64,000 nucleotides of DNA from Paulinella micropora (GCA_009731375.1 BJOX01000019.1:1130534-1194533); one strand, 5' to 3'. Numbered from the stretch's first letter, positions 39,298 to 57,612 are shown. The notes: generated by a model not told the origin, from the letters alone. Numbers and translations are program-made.

Positions 39298-39544
39298 CAC
39301 TACAGCATAACCGTACAGTCACTGTATCTTCACTCTTATTACTTAATAATTAGTAATTATTCCTATACTACCATATTTTCTGGTACTGGTGGCAAATTGC
39401 CTTTTTATGTTCATATATTACCGATTTGGTGAGGTTGGTTTCCTTTTGGTTCTTTTGAATCTCAGTAAAATGGTGGGAGACAACTGGGATCCCGGAGCTT
39501 CCGGTTAACAGGCTAGTTTCACTACCCTGACCTTCAAATTGTAC
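39298..39544 (+). repeat. LTR-like repeat B, right copy
   Basis: This is the inverted partner of 6,741-7,077 with a single internal unit instead of three. It ends CCTTCAAATTGTAC. No primer site follows; a G-rich run (39,549-39,563) does. It may be a solo LTR. Confidence 0.65.
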
Positions 39545-39568
39545 AATTGGGGGGGAGGGGGGGTGAAC

Positions 39569-39810
39569 TATCAGACTGAGCACCTTAACGACCGGCCAAA
39601 ACCTTTACCGTCACCTGACAATTCACTCGGAGGCTTTTTGACCGGCCGGCTGAGTTAGATTCTCCTCTGCACGACGTTTCGGCTTCACTAACTTGTTTTT
39701 GATTTCGTTCAGAAATGATTTCAAACGATCAACTATTGCTTTTTTTCCCTCTCTATTGCCTTTTTTCACTGATTTCCAGTGAAACACGCACGTTGCGGTA
39801 AATTTGTGGA
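39569..39810 (-). repeat. Dispersed repeat A, right copy
   Basis: This is the inverted partner of 93-344. Here repeats A and B are only 24 bp apart, separated by a G-rich run. Confidence 0.75.
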
Positions 39811-40032
39811 AAGTTGGAAAAGATGGACAACATATAAGATGCACATCATACCCATGCATGGCACGACAGGAAAGAGGAGACCAAACGCATGTATAGAACA
39901 TAGGCACTTAATAAAAACTAAAGGCATTACGACATAAACATATGATTCATATACATACATATATATATTTATAATATAATATATATATACATATATATGT
40001 ATGTATATATATATATGTATATATGTATGTAG

Positions 40033-40105
<73 letters not shown>

Positions 40106-42410
40106 CAGTTAAGATATAAATACGACTTAAAGCTGCACAACACAGTAGCATCCAAGTTTATGTAACCTGTCCTTTTATCTCCGCTATCACAACGAAAGCA
40201 ATACGCTGATGAAAGTTAAGTGCACGGCGATACATATTTTTTACAGCATAAGTAATATTTATATATCATGACATGTATATAGGTAGTGCTAGGGTTTCAA
40301 AATAAATGCATATAGAAGATACATACATTTACAAATATAGCACTATTTGGCATGTAAAAGGAACAAATACCCCAAAGTCTACACTATGATTGTCGCACAA
40401 GTCATTATAAGGGAAAGGCAACACACACGCATATACGTGATCAAATCATTCAGCAAAGCAGATCAATTATTAATATGCAGCAATATAGGTACTATACGAT
40501 TGCTGGGATCATGGATCAGCGTATATACAAGTAAGTGGGTAAGACAGAGATAGAGATACAATGTAGATAAAAGTGCGGGCGACGTAGTTGATAGAATAGA
40601 AGGAACAAGAGAGGGAAGCAGAAAGAAGTCTACAAGGAGGAGATAGGAACAGAATTCTCTCTCCTTTTTCTTCTACTCTCATCTAAAGCTGCCTATCTAT
40701 CTCTCCCTCTATCTCTCTTATACTACCCTACCATCATCGGACATCACCTTCTAACTCTGTCATATCTCAGCGCTCCTGCTTTTCTCTAATGATCTCAGGC
40801 TACCGTCCATTATTACATATCCGTGGCGCACATATGGGACAAGGCGCATGCACACTTGTCGCACACATGAAAGGCACATAATATATAGCAATTTACTTGC
40901 GACACGATATATCCCATCCAAGTAGCATATATAATTATGTGACAGTATCATGAATATTCGGCAACACATGTAGCGACCAACAAATGTGTATAAACCAAAA
41001 GACGCGCACATATACACTCCCCTTACTAATCACACAAGGGTATGTAGTTAATGAATGGCAAGCAGAGGTAGAACATGTCGATAATAGATAAAACATGGGT
41101 GATGGGTGGGCGGCTAGCACAAGTTGGACCAAATATGTAGGTAAGTTAACAGAAAGATGGTATAGTGAATGAACATGTTAAGACACACATAATATATGTT
41201 ATGCATTTATTATTCGCAACACTCAACCATATTCAGACGGCACTCATACAATGTATATAGATGACAGAAACAACATAGGTATAAGTCGCCAAATAAATAC
41301 AAGGAAAGGTCAAAGTCATACAATGATACATATAAAGGCTTATACGGAATGCGTATACGACACATGTACCAAGGTGCTCAATGGGCAGAGAGGATAGAAA
41401 CAGCAACAAGACAAACTAACAACAGCAATTATCAGCCTTACTGTCCGCCTCCTACCTCTAAACTATTATGATTGCTCGCCTTTTAATCTCTCCCCCTGAC
41501 GCTCACGACCGTACTGTCGTAACGTACGCTCAGTCTGATATCCGGGCCCGGCAATCCGACGTGTGCAAAAATTCAACTTCAATAACGATACTATGATAAA
41601 GACAACCGCTTTTACACGACTGATACTTGCCACTCATAGAGCTGAGTGGGAAGATGAAGTGCCTATTTACATGCTTCCTTTTCAGCGGCTCTACGAAAAG
41701 CAAGCGGCAGCGTTCTTCAATCACGAAAAGTCGTTCGGTGGAAGTAAAAAAATATCAACCAATCCGACTCAAACAAGACAAATCTTTATTACTAATAGAT
41801 GATCAACGTTATTGGTAATCATCTGCGGGTACGTCGTTTCCTCGTGGATGTGTGCGACCCAACTGAGGAGCAGGAGGAGGACTGAAACGAAATACAGTGA
41901 ACGGTCACCCGTTGAATCACTTCAAACGCTTCCTTCTCCACCAGTGCTGATTTTTCTAACTTGTGCGGTAGTTCATTCAAAAGCTCTCATCAAAGGCTTT
42001 CTCATGAACCATCGCACAGGCTTTGGACGCAAAAACTGGCTGACAACATATCTACAAGTCAGTCACTACTGACTGTACTAGACAATCTTTACGTGTTGTG
42101 TCCTTGTCAGGACTCCACACAGGCAAGTCAAAATAGCTTATGTCTGAACTCAAAACAGAAAACTTTGCGAAGAACGAACGACATAGCTCCCACGTGAGCA
42201 AGTCTGTCTGATCATACAAAGGGTGGGCTGGTAGTATGATTTATGACAATTTGAACATTGGCAAAATATTCCAACTTAAAATTGAACTCAAAACTGTCAG
42301 TCAATGTTATAATCAGTGCTAGAGCGATGTTGAAGCTATCGCTTGAATCTAGTGCTAGTCGTTGAGGTAGTGCAGAGGCGAGCTAGTGAAAGAATACACA
42401 CCAGGCAGCC
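39811..42410. other. AT-rich spacer with TA repeats, no gene seen
   Basis: A (TA)n run spans about 40,036-40,099, with TATG/TATA-rich sequence before it. The rest is AT-rich without a credible gene. The frame at 41,563-41,802 has a protein-like stretch (HRAEWEDEVPIYMLPFQRLY) but no recognised domain and no support from neighbours. Confidence 0.45.
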
Positions 42411-42535
42411 TACATACATACATACATACTTACTTACATACTTACATACTTACATTCTTATATACATACTGCGGCGCGGGGAAGCGGAGGGAGTACACAC
42501 ACACACACACATACATACATACATACATACATACA

Positions 42536-42566
<31 letters not shown>

Positions 42567-42820
42567 TTACATATATACGTAAATACCTGCCGGAAGTATG
42601 TGGTGAGAAGGGGCGGGGCGCAGTGTCATCGCGGGAACGTTCTACATAATTATATACACATATACACATCATGCAGACATACGAACATGCATAAATGATT
42701 ACTTTTCCAGCGAAATTGTTCACAATAGGTACATACATACACAGATACATACATACATACATACATACATACATACATACATACATACATACGTACATAC
42801 ATACTTATTACATGCATACA
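42411..42820. repeat. ACAT tetranucleotide arrays
   Basis: (ACAT)n runs at about 42,412-42,470, 42,500-42,565 and 42,735-42,815, with short unique DNA between them. Frames across them translate to Thr-Tyr-Ile-His strings and are not genes. Confidence 0.9.
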
Positions 42821-42927
42821 TACATACGTACGGTCGGGCCGAGGATGGACCAACAGCTTAGAGGCCCAGCCGGGTGAGTGAGGAGGAGGAGGGAAGAGAA
42901 GGAGGCGGGGGGAAGAGGGAGAAGGGG

Positions 42928-43264
42928 NNNNNNNNNNNNNNNNNNNNNNNNNNNNNNNNNNNNNNNNNNNNNNNNNNNNNNNNNNNNNNNNNNNNNNNNN
43001 NNNNNNNNNNNNNNNNNNNNNNNNNNNNNNNNNNNNNNNNNNNNNNNNNNNNNNNNNNNNNNNNNNNNNNNNNNNNNNNNNNNNNNNNNNNNNNNNNNNN
43101 NNNNNNNNNNNNNNNNNNNNNNNNNNNNNNNNNNNNNNNNNNNNNNNNNNNNNNNNNNNNNNNNNNNNNNNNNNNNNNNNNNNNNNNNNNNNNNNNNNNN
43201 NNNNNNNNNNNNNNNNNNNNNNNNNNNNNNNNNNNNNNNNNNNNNNNNNNNNNNNNNNNNNNNN
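42928..43264. other. Assembly gap (337 N)
   Basis: Run of N in GGA-rich DNA, probably a collapsed purine repeat. Confidence 0.95.
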
Positions 43265-44086
43265 AGGGGGAGATGGGGGAAGGAAAAGGGGTCGGGCAGG
43301 AAGCGAAGACGGATGAGGAGGAGGAGCAGGAGGAGGAGATGGAGATGGAGGAGGAGGAGGAGGAGGAGGAAAGAGAAGTTCCTGGTGGGCTGGTTGATAC
43401 AAGCGGGGGGGAGGGGAAGGAGGGGGAGGAGGAGGAAGAGCAGGAGGGAAAGCTGGAGGCGGAGGCAGAAAATGGAGAGGGGGAGAAGGAAGAGGAAGAA
43501 GGGAAGGAAGGGGAGAAGGATGAAGAGGAGGAGAAGGAGGGAGAGGAGGAGAAGGAGGGAGAGGAGGAGAAGGAGGGAGAGGAGGAGAAGGAGGGAGAGG
43601 AGGCGGGCAGCAAGTGTGCATAGTGCTGCACGTCCTCGGCCACTTCCATGGGCAGGATGGTGGGCATCAGGGAATAGCTTAGCAAGAGCTGGTCCAACTT
43701 CTCATGCGCAGCTAAGAGCGGCTCAGACGACGAACAAGAAGGCGTGGCCAGCAGCGTCTGCCGCTTCTCTTGCTCCTGCTGCTGCTGCTGCTGCTGCCCA
43801 CCTGCCCGGTCTGCGCTCTGTGACATGTTGTGCACGTGTTGCTGCTGCCACGCGAAGGGCCTGTCCAAGGGCCGCTGCTGCTCGCCCTCGAGCAGCCCGG
43901 CTGGTGGTGCACCAAAGAAACCGAACGGCGCAATGGCCAAACTCGGGTTAAAGGTCCGCACGCTGTCTGCACCCCAACTCACCCGCCGCCCTTCCTTCTT
44001 GCGCTTCTTCTCCTGCTTCTTGACTTCCTCCTCTTCGTGGCTCTTGTGCTTGTTCTTTTTGCGCGGTGATGGTAGAACTAGACCGC
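43265..44086 (-). CDS. Candidate host exon with PP1-docking-like motif
   Basis: A minus-strand exon opens after an AG acceptor (CTAG, at 44,087-44,090) and reads [20 protein letters not shown], then [20 protein letters not shown], a poly-Gln run, and [31 protein letters not shown] (in two pieces), then a Ser/Pro-rich tail that enters the N gap. RRVSW fits the RVxF/W docking consensus of protein phosphatase 1 partners. The mixture of conserved-looking and homopolymer sequence is typical of nuclear regulatory proteins in protists. Exon ends are inferred, and the rest of the gene is not seen. Confidence 0.5.
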
Positions 44087-44327
44087 CTAGGTATGTATGC
44101 ATGTATATGCATGTATGTATATATGTATGTATGTATGTATGTATGTGTATGTATGTATGATTGACTGAGCACCATATGCCGGGCCAGAGAAAAAACGCAA
44201 GATATATATATATATATACATACATACATACATATATATGTATATATATATATATACATATATATATATACATACATATATATATATGTATATATGTATA
44301 TATATATACACATATATATATTATATA

Positions 44328-44380
<53 letters not shown>
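44087..44380. repeat. TATG and TA repeats
   Basis: TATG/ACATA repeats from 44,091 and a (TA)n run at about 44,331-44,377. They would form the intron upstream of the candidate exon on the minus strand. Confidence 0.85.
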
Positions 44381-44440
44381 GGGTGCACAGTATGGCACCC
44401 CACGGGGAGAGGAGGTGGTTGGGCCTCTTCCCACTGGTTT

Positions 44441-44613
44441 CGAGGCTATGTCGTTGTGTTGGCTCCGAGGCTATGTTGTTGTGTTGGTTCCGAGGCTATG
44501 TTGTTGTGTTGGTTCCGAGGCTCTGTTGTTGTGTGGGTTCCGAGGCTATGTCGATGTGGGTTCCGAGGCTATGTTGTTGTGTTGGTTCCGAGGCCATGTC
44601 GTTGTGTTGTTTT
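44441..44613 (+). repeat. 25-bp minisatellite, seven units
   Basis: The unit is CGAGGCTATGTTGTTGTGTTG plus GTTC, repeated seven times with a few substitutions; one unit is 23 bp. A frame through it encodes [13 protein letters not shown] repeats, but no gene context supports translation. Confidence 0.85.
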
Positions 44614-44990
44614 TTATAAGACATACACCACGTGGGATCAAAGGGGTATTTACATTCCGCGATCTAGGGGTGGTGACGGGTTTCGAGGCGTCCCAGATAC
44701 TTACCACAAAACGTCCTCATGCGCTGGCAGACCGCATGAAATGTCTGCTACCCCTGTGAGTACCTCCATGCGGGACCTACCCAGTCTCGTGGAGCTCTCA
44801 CGCGGGGAAGATCAATCATTTGTAGTTGATTTCCTGCAAGGTACCCGACACTGTGCGGGTAGTAGGGACTTTTGGGGCCTTCTATGCAGGATGGTTAGAG
44901 TCACTCTTCCCTCCCCAACATACTCACTGTAGTCCCTGTTGGGTCGAGGGATGGAGGCGCATGGCCCTCGGGCTAAGCCATGACAGATCA

Positions 44991-44992
<2 letters not shown>
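44614..44992. other. Unique stretch ending in a TA microsatellite
   Basis: About 380 bp of complex sequence, ending CGGGCTAAGCCATGACAG just before (TA)n. GCTAAGCC also occurs at the end of the unique stretch at 60,069-60,530 and at 55,837. Short interspersed or LINE-end sequence with a microsatellite tail is possible; no domain is seen. Confidence 0.35.
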
Positions 44993-45043
<51 letters not shown>

Positions 45044-45060
45044 AAGAGAATAAGATATCA
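44993..45060. repeat. TA run and short GA run
   Basis: (TA)n at about 44,994-45,028 followed by GAGAGA to 45,050. Confidence 0.9.
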
Positions 45061-45092
45061 GCATCGTACATGCTAATCCGCGATGTGCGGCT

Positions 45093-46735
<1,643 letters not shown>

Positions 46736-46759
46736 ATATACATACATACAGACAAACTT

Positions 46760-46775
<16 letters not shown>

Positions 46776-46821
<46 letters not shown>

Positions 46822-46822
46822 G
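46776..46822. repeat. CA run and TA run
   Basis: (CA)n at about 46,776-46,804, followed by (TA)n. Confidence 0.9.
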
Positions 46823-46844
46823 TATATATAACCTGACACTTCTT

Positions 46845-47814
46845 GCGCTTGCTGCGCTGGCTTGCTGCTGCTGCTGCTACGGCTGCTGTGCTGACTCTTG
46901 TTGTTGTTGTTGTTGTTGTTGCTGGTGTTCTTGTTGCCGCTGCTGCTGTTCTTGTTATTGGTGCTGTTAATGCTGTGTTGGCTTTTGCTGCTGCTGTTGC
47001 TGCTGTTGCTGCTGCTGTGTGTGTGGCGGTTGGTGTGTTGGCTGCATGATCTGCTAGTAGTCTGGTACTGTCCCACACAGCCGTCCCCACCTCTCTTGCT
47101 GCCCTGCCGCTCTTCTCCTAACCACACTCGCGCGCCCCTGCCTTCTCCTCCTCCTGCCGCTGCTGCTGGAGGAGAAGGAGGAGGAGGAGGAGGAGGAGGA
47201 GGAGGGGGAGGAGGAGGGGCGTGAGGCGCTGCTCTTGGCAGGCTGTTTCCTCCATTCGCCCCCAGCCAGTCCTGACACATCTCGCTTGCCTTGCCATCCA
47301 TCCCGCCGCCGCCTTTCATCTCCTCTCCCTCTTTGCCTTCTCCCCGCTCTTTTCCCTTCTCGCCTCCTCCTCTTCCTCCCTTGCCTGCCCGTCTTCTCAC
47401 TTCCCCTTCACCCGCTTCACACCCCACCGTTACGTTGACGGTTACCACGCCTGCACCGCCCGGGCCTCTCAGGCCACTAGTCATAAACGTAAATATTTTT
47501 CCAGTAGTCGTAACCGCAACCGTTTCTCCACGCCCCGGGCTGGTCGACCCTGTAACGGCCGTTGGCAAGGGCAATTGGGCACTCACTGGCCCGTGCGCTG
47601 CGGCCGCTGCAGCACGGCTAGCACAATCTACTTGACTGCCACCGCCGCCGCCACCACCCACCACTCCTCCAAGCCCTCTTGCAGCTGCTGCTGCTGCTGC
47701 TGCTCCTCCTCCTCCTTCTCCTCCTTCTCCACTTGCTCCTCTTCGTGTGTCTGTTTTGCCGCCGGCGCCGTGCTGTGCTCGGCGCTGCTCGCCGGCCACG
47801 ACGACGGCGCTGTT

Positions 47815-47856
<42 letters not shown>

Positions 47857-47891
47857 GCTGTTGCTGTTGCTGTTGTTGTTGTTGCTGTTGC

Positions 47892-47961
<70 letters not shown>

Positions 47962-48066
47962 ATCGTCGTCGTTGTTGTTGTTGCGCTGCGGCGAGGCTGC
48001 TAGTAGCATTCGCCCGCTGTCTCCACCTCCAGCCTGCCTTGCTAGCCCCTGAGCCTGCCAAGACAC
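46845..48066 (-). CDS. Candidate homopolymer-rich host coding region
   Basis: A minus-strand frame starting at 48,066 ([20 protein letters not shown]) encodes a poly-Asn tract of about 45 residues with Ser interruptions, Gly- and Ala-rich stretches, then [20 protein letters not shown] and [16 protein letters not shown], then Gly/Lys/Glu- and Pro-rich sequence and Ser/Asn/Gln runs. Beyond 46,845 it runs into microsatellite and must end or splice. The GTT/AAC and CTG/CAG repeats dominate, so it might be non-coding repeat with a chance frame. No domain is recognised. Confidence 0.35.
47815..47960. repeat. TTG/TGC trinucleotide array
   Basis: Some 145 bp of (TTG)n with a few GCTGTT units. On the minus strand it encodes the poly-Asn tract of the candidate gene. 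Confidence 0.9.
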
Positions 48067-48082
48067 ACGTATGCCTTAGCTA

Positions 48083-49200
<1,118 letters not shown>

Positions 49201-49258
49201 CACCTGCGTCGTAAGCCCCTCCTCCAAACTCGCAAGCAAGCCACGACGTGCACCTTTG
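49201..49258. other. 58-bp unique island at a polarity switch
   Basis: A non-repetitive stretch (CACCTGCGTCGTAAGCCCCT...). Before it the hexamer reads ACATAT, after it ATATGT. Confidence 0.8.
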
Positions 49259-50256
<998 letters not shown>

Positions 50257-50432
50257 CGCCCCCGACGGGCACCTATGTTTGCACATGTTGGCGATGATAT
50301 TCAAACGTCAAAGTCTTGTCACTTTGAAGTCATTTTTCGCCATCGAAGTTTGTTATGTGATGATGCTGAGCATGACGTTTGAAAGCCTGTGTCCTGAGCT
50401 GTCAATCGACGCCTTCAGATTTATCGTACCAA
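50257..50432. other. Unique island between hexamer blocks
   Basis: 176 bp of complex DNA (CGCCCCCGACGGGCACC ... TTTATCGTACCAAA) with no recognised gene. It also sits at a polarity switch, from ATATGT to ACATAT. Confidence 0.7.
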
Positions 50433-50692
<260 letters not shown>

Positions 50693-50749
50693 TAGTTATG
50701 GACCAACAAAGCTGAAACCGAAACCGGAAGATTTTTCTTTCGTAATTTC

Positions 50750-50775
50750 GTATGTGTGTGTGTGTGTGTGTGTGT
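50750..50775. repeat. GT run
   Basis: A (GT)n run, with ~170 bp of unique DNA around it (50,693-50,880) where no gene is seen. Confidence 0.85.
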
Positions 50776-50879
50776 GTATGCGTGCGTGCATGTATAGAAG
50801 CCCCCAACGCGCGCTCACTGTTGCACGCATGCATGTTATGCGTGTGTATATGCGCTCCGGCCCTCTTCGCGGCGGCAAA

Positions 50880-50949
50880 CAGAGAGCGAGACAAAGAGCA
50901 AGACAGAGCGAGCAAGCGAGCGGCGAGCGAGAGAGAGAGAGAGAGAGCC

Positions 50950-50985
<36 letters not shown>

Positions 50986-51294
50986 TGAGAGAGCCAGAGA
51001 GAGCCAGAGAGAGAGACAGAGAGAGAGACAGAGAGACAGAGAGGGAGAGTGACAGAGAGAGAGACAGAGAGAGAGAGACAGAGAGAGAGAGACAGAGAGA
51101 GAGAGACAGAGAGAGAAAAAGAGCGAGACAGAGAGAAAGACAGAGAGAGTGTGAGAGAGAGTGTGAGAGAGAGAGAGAGAGAGAGACAGAGATAGAGAGA
51201 CAGAGAGAGAGAGACACAAACAGACAGAGAGAGAGAGAGAGCACCGAGAGAGAGAGAGAGAGAGAGAGAGCGACAGAGAGAGAGAGAGACAGAG

Positions 51295-51325
<31 letters not shown>

Positions 51326-51329
51326 AGAG
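50880..51329. repeat. GA-rich tract and A run
   Basis: (GAGAGACA)n-type purine tract, about 420 bp, ending in a ~27-base A run before an N gap. Purine-strand bias over this length could form triplex DNA. Confidence 0.9.
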
Positions 51330-51574
51330 NNNNNNNNNNNNNNNNNNNNNNNNNNNNNNNNNNNNNNNNNNNNNNNNNNNNNNNNNNNNNNNNNNNNNNN
51401 NNNNNNNNNNNNNNNNNNNNNNNNNNNNNNNNNNNNNNNNNNNNNNNNNNNNNNNNNNNNNNNNNNNNNNNNNNNNNNNNNNNNNNNNNNNNNNNNNNNN
51501 NNNNNNNNNNNNNNNNNNNNNNNNNNNNNNNNNNNNNNNNNNNNNNNNNNNNNNNNNNNNNNNNNNNNNNNNNN
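51330..51574. other. Assembly gap (245 N)
   Basis: Run of N between the GA tract and hexamer block 5. Confidence 0.95.
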
Positions 51575-53145
<1,571 letters not shown>

Positions 53146-53369
53146 TTGGTGCTGAACGGCCTTGGTTTGCGCGAGAGGACGGCCCAGGTCTGCGCTGCTA
53201 CTGCTGCTTCTGCTACCGCTACTACTGCTGCTACCACTGCTACTACTAGTTCTACTAGCAGCAGCAGTAGCAGCAGCGGCATCAGTAGCGAGGGAAAGGA
53301 AGGAGAAAGGATCCAACACCTAGCACAAGAAAAAGAAACACACACACACACTTTTCTCTCTCTCTCTCT

Positions 53370-53421
<52 letters not shown>

Positions 53422-53486
53422 ACGAGGGAAAAGAAGGCGCCAGGTTCCAAGACCTAGCAGAAGAAAATGCAACACACACAAACTCC
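53146..53486. repeat. Unique stretch with ~60-bp duplication around a CT run
   Basis: GTAGCGAGGGAAAGGAAGG... (53,286-53,345) and GTAACGAGGGAAAAGAAGG... (53,419-53,480) are diverged copies that end in CACACA. A (CT)n tract (53,355-53,418) separates them. Before this, CTG/CTA triplets (53,193-53,280) can encode Ala/Thr/Ser on the plus strand; no gene is supported. Confidence 0.7.
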
Positions 53487-54022
<536 letters not shown>

Positions 54023-54126
54023 CCAATCTATCCAGGGCATGCCGAGCAATGATGCCGTCTGTGACACACCGACAAGAAACTAGTAGTAGTAGTAGTAGTA
54101 GTAGGAGAAGGAGGAGGAGGAGGAGG

Positions 54127-54640
<514 letters not shown>

Positions 54641-54663
54641 CGCGGGGCCCGGAGTGGCCACTG

Positions 54664-55428
54664 GCGGTAAGTAGGTAAGTAGGTAAGCAGGCAAGCAGGC
54701 AAGCAGGTAAGCAGGCAAGCAGGCAAGCAGGTAAGTAGGTAAGCAGGCAATCAGGTAAGCAGGTAAGCAGGTAAGCAGGTAAGCAGGTAAGCAGGTAAGC
54801 AGGCAAGCAGGTAAGCAGGTAAGCAGGTAAGCAGGTAAGCAGGTAAGCAGGTAAGCAGGTAAGCAGGTAAGCAGGTAAGCAGGTAAGCAGGTAAGCAGGT
54901 AAGCAGGTAAGCAGGTAAGCAGGTAAGCAGGTAAGCAGGTAAGCAGGTAAGCAGGTAAGCAGGTAAGCAGGTAAGCAGGTAAGCAGGTAAGCAGGTAAGC
55001 AGGTAAGCAGGTAAGCAGGTAAGCAGGTAAGCAGGTAAGCAGGTAAGCAGGTAAGCAGGTAAGCAGGTAAGCAGGTAAGCAGGTAAGCAGGTAAGCAGGT
55101 AAGCAGGTAAGCAGGTAAGCAGGTAAGCAGGTAAGCAGGTAAGCAGGTAAGCAGGTAAGCAGGTAAGCAGGTAAGCAGGTAAGCAGGTAAGCAGGTAAGC
55201 AGGTAAGCAGGTAAGCAGGTAAGCAGGTAAGCAGGTAAGCAGGTAAGCAGGTAAGCAGGTAAGCAGGTAAGCAGGTAAGCAGGTAAGCAGGTAAGCAGGT
55301 AAGCAGGTAAGCAGGTAAGCAGGTAAGCAGGTAAGCAGGTAAGCAGGTAAGCAGGTAAGCAGGTAAGCAGGTAAGCAGGTAAGCAGGTAAGCAGGTAAGC
55401 AGGTAAGCAGGTAAGCAGGTAAGCAGGT
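54664..55428 (+). repeat. CAGGTAAG octamer array
   Basis: About 95 tandem 8-bp units. From about 54,745 onward nearly all are exactly CAGGTAAG; the first ~80 bp has variants (CAGGCAAG, TAGGTAAG). The unit equals positions -3 to +5 of the eukaryotic 5' splice-donor consensus. Frames on the minus strand give Leu-Leu-Thr-Cys-Leu-Pro-type strings. Confidence 0.95.
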
Positions 55429-55491
55429 TAGCTAGCTAGGTAGGTAGGTGAATAGGTAGGTAGATAGATAGATAGATAGATAGATAGATAT

Positions 55492-55531
<40 letters not shown>

Positions 55532-55650
55532 GTAGATGGATAGGCAGATAAATACCGGCGCGGTTGGCGGGAGGTACAGGAGAGGTATTATAATAGGAGA
55601 GGAAGATAAATAGATAGGTAGGTAAGTAGGTAGGTAGGTAGGTAGATAGG

Positions 55651-55687
<37 letters not shown>

Positions 55688-55755
55688 GGATAGATAGATA
55701 GGTAGATAGGTAGATAGGTAGATAGATAGGTAGATAGATAGATAGATAGATAGAT
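55429..55755. repeat. GATA/GGTA tetranucleotide tract
   Basis: (GATA)n and (GGTA)n in two blocks, separated by unique bases at 55,550-55,605 (CCGGCGCGGTTGGCGGGAGG...). Confidence 0.9.
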
Positions 55756-55924
55756 GAGATATCGACTAATGTCAGAAAAAAGGAGCTTCTGATTTCGTCA
55801 ACCAAGGAAGTCTGTAAAGTATTGACCCGATGCCCAGCTAAGCCGTGATGTTTGCACGGAAGGGACTGATACAGGCGATACCAAAGCTCCCTAGTACCAG
55901 GCGGGGCCAGGGCTCGTTCCATAA
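55756..55924. other. Unique stretch before a gap
   Basis: 169 bp without a recognised gene. It contains CCCAGCTAAGCCGTGATG at about 55,833. Confidence 0.5.
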
Positions 55925-56624
55925 NNNNNNNNNNNNNNNNNNNNNNNNNNNNNNNNNNNNNNNNNNNNNNNNNNNNNNNNNNNNNNNNNNNNNNNNNNNN
56001 NNNNNNNNNNNNNNNNNNNNNNNNNNNNNNNNNNNNNNNNNNNNNNNNNNNNNNNNNNNNNNNNNNNNNNNNNNNNNNNNNNNNNNNNNNNNNNNNNNNN
56101 NNNNNNNNNNNNNNNNNNNNNNNNNNNNNNNNNNNNNNNNNNNNNNNNNNNNNNNNNNNNNNNNNNNNNNNNNNNNNNNNNNNNNNNNNNNNNNNNNNNN
56201 NNNNNNNNNNNNNNNNNNNNNNNNNNNNNNNNNNNNNNNNNNNNNNNNNNNNNNNNNNNNNNNNNNNNNNNNNNNNNNNNNNNNNNNNNNNNNNNNNNNN
56301 NNNNNNNNNNNNNNNNNNNNNNNNNNNNNNNNNNNNNNNNNNNNNNNNNNNNNNNNNNNNNNNNNNNNNNNNNNNNNNNNNNNNNNNNNNNNNNNNNNNN
56401 NNNNNNNNNNNNNNNNNNNNNNNNNNNNNNNNNNNNNNNNNNNNNNNNNNNNNNNNNNNNNNNNNNNNNNNNNNNNNNNNNNNNNNNNNNNNNNNNNNNN
56501 NNNNNNNNNNNNNNNNNNNNNNNNNNNNNNNNNNNNNNNNNNNNNNNNNNNNNNNNNNNNNNNNNNNNNNNNNNNNNNNNNNNNNNNNNNNNNNNNNNNN
56601 NNNNNNNNNNNNNNNNNNNNNNNN
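55925..56624. other. Assembly gap (700 N)
   Basis: The largest run of N in the window. Confidence 0.95.
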
Positions 56625-56848
56625 CCCCTTGCAGAACGAGCTCCCACCTCCATTACAGAGGGCCCAGTAAGCAGATGGAGTTTCGAGACTGTTCGACAGT
56701 CTAGTATAAACCGACAGAGCACTGTGGGTTTTATTCCGGGCTCAACAAGCGAGAAAGGGCACCCTGAGGGAACAGGATTGTGCTTCCCGTCGCTATTTCG
56801 GCATGTGACTCATAGGCGTATGGCTAGGCACACATAAGGCACCCCACC
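56625..56848. other. Unique stretch ending in GATA repeat
   Basis: 224 bp, no gene recognised (CCCCTTGCAGAACGAGC ... GGCACCCCACCA), then (ATAG)n. The layout is like the stretches at 44,614 and 60,069: complex DNA ending in a microsatellite. Confidence 0.4.
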
Positions 56849-56879
56849 AATAGATAGATAGATAGATAGATAGATAAAC

Positions 56880-56923
<44 letters not shown>

Positions 56924-57300
56924 GGATAGATAGATAGATAGATAGCTACCTGTGCGGCTGGCGGCGCTATGGCGGGGGGCAGGGCGGGAGGGATAGGAGA
57001 GGCAGGGCTGGAAGGCATAGCGCCGGCGGGGGGCAGGGCGGGAGGGATAGGAGAGGCAGGGCTGGAAGGGAGCAGGGAGCAGGGAGCTCCGGCAGGGGCA
57101 AGTGAGGGAGCGACAACCATGCCTGCGATTGATAGATGATAGGTAGGTAGGTAGGGTAGGTAGGTAGGGTATGTAGGTAGGGTAGGTAGGTAGGGTAGGT
57201 AGGAAGGGTAGGTAGAAAGGGTAGGTAGAAAGGGTGGTAGGTAGGTAGGTAGATAGCTAGCTAGCTGGCTGGATAGATAGATAGATAGATAGATAGATAG
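56849..57300. repeat. GATA tract, 53-bp minisatellite and GGTA tract
   Basis: (GATA)n to 56,945; then two units of about 53 bp (GGGGGGCAGGGCGGGAGGGA...GGCATAGCGCC; 56,970-57,070); then GGTAG/GGTA repeats and a GCTA-rich turn near 57,255. Confidence 0.85.
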
Positions 57301-57612
57301 AGATACGCAGGAAGGACATACACTTCCTCGTCACACGCTCCTACAGATATATAGATAGACAAATAGAAAGGTAGATAGATAGGTAGATAGGTAGGTAGGT
57401 AGGTAGGTAGATGGATAGATAGATAGATAGATAGAGATACGCAGGAAGGACATACACTTCCTCGTCACACGCTCCTACAGATATATAGATAGACAGATGG
57501 AAAGGTAGATAGATAGGTAGATAGGTAGGTAGGTAGGTAGATTGATAGATAGATAGATACACACAGGTAGATAGGTAGGTAGGGTAGGTAGATAGGTAGG
57601 TAGGTAGGTAGG

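Noticed and set aside
40036-40099. TA repeat as a telomere or origin
   Set aside because: A (TA)n run of this length is common; no telomeric unit or origin motif is next to it.
42874-43951. Plus-strand Glu/Arg-rich frames around the 42,928 gap
   Set aside because: They are the antisense of a Ser/Pro-rich coding stretch with GGA repeats and run through N. The minus-strand frame has the protein-like sequence.
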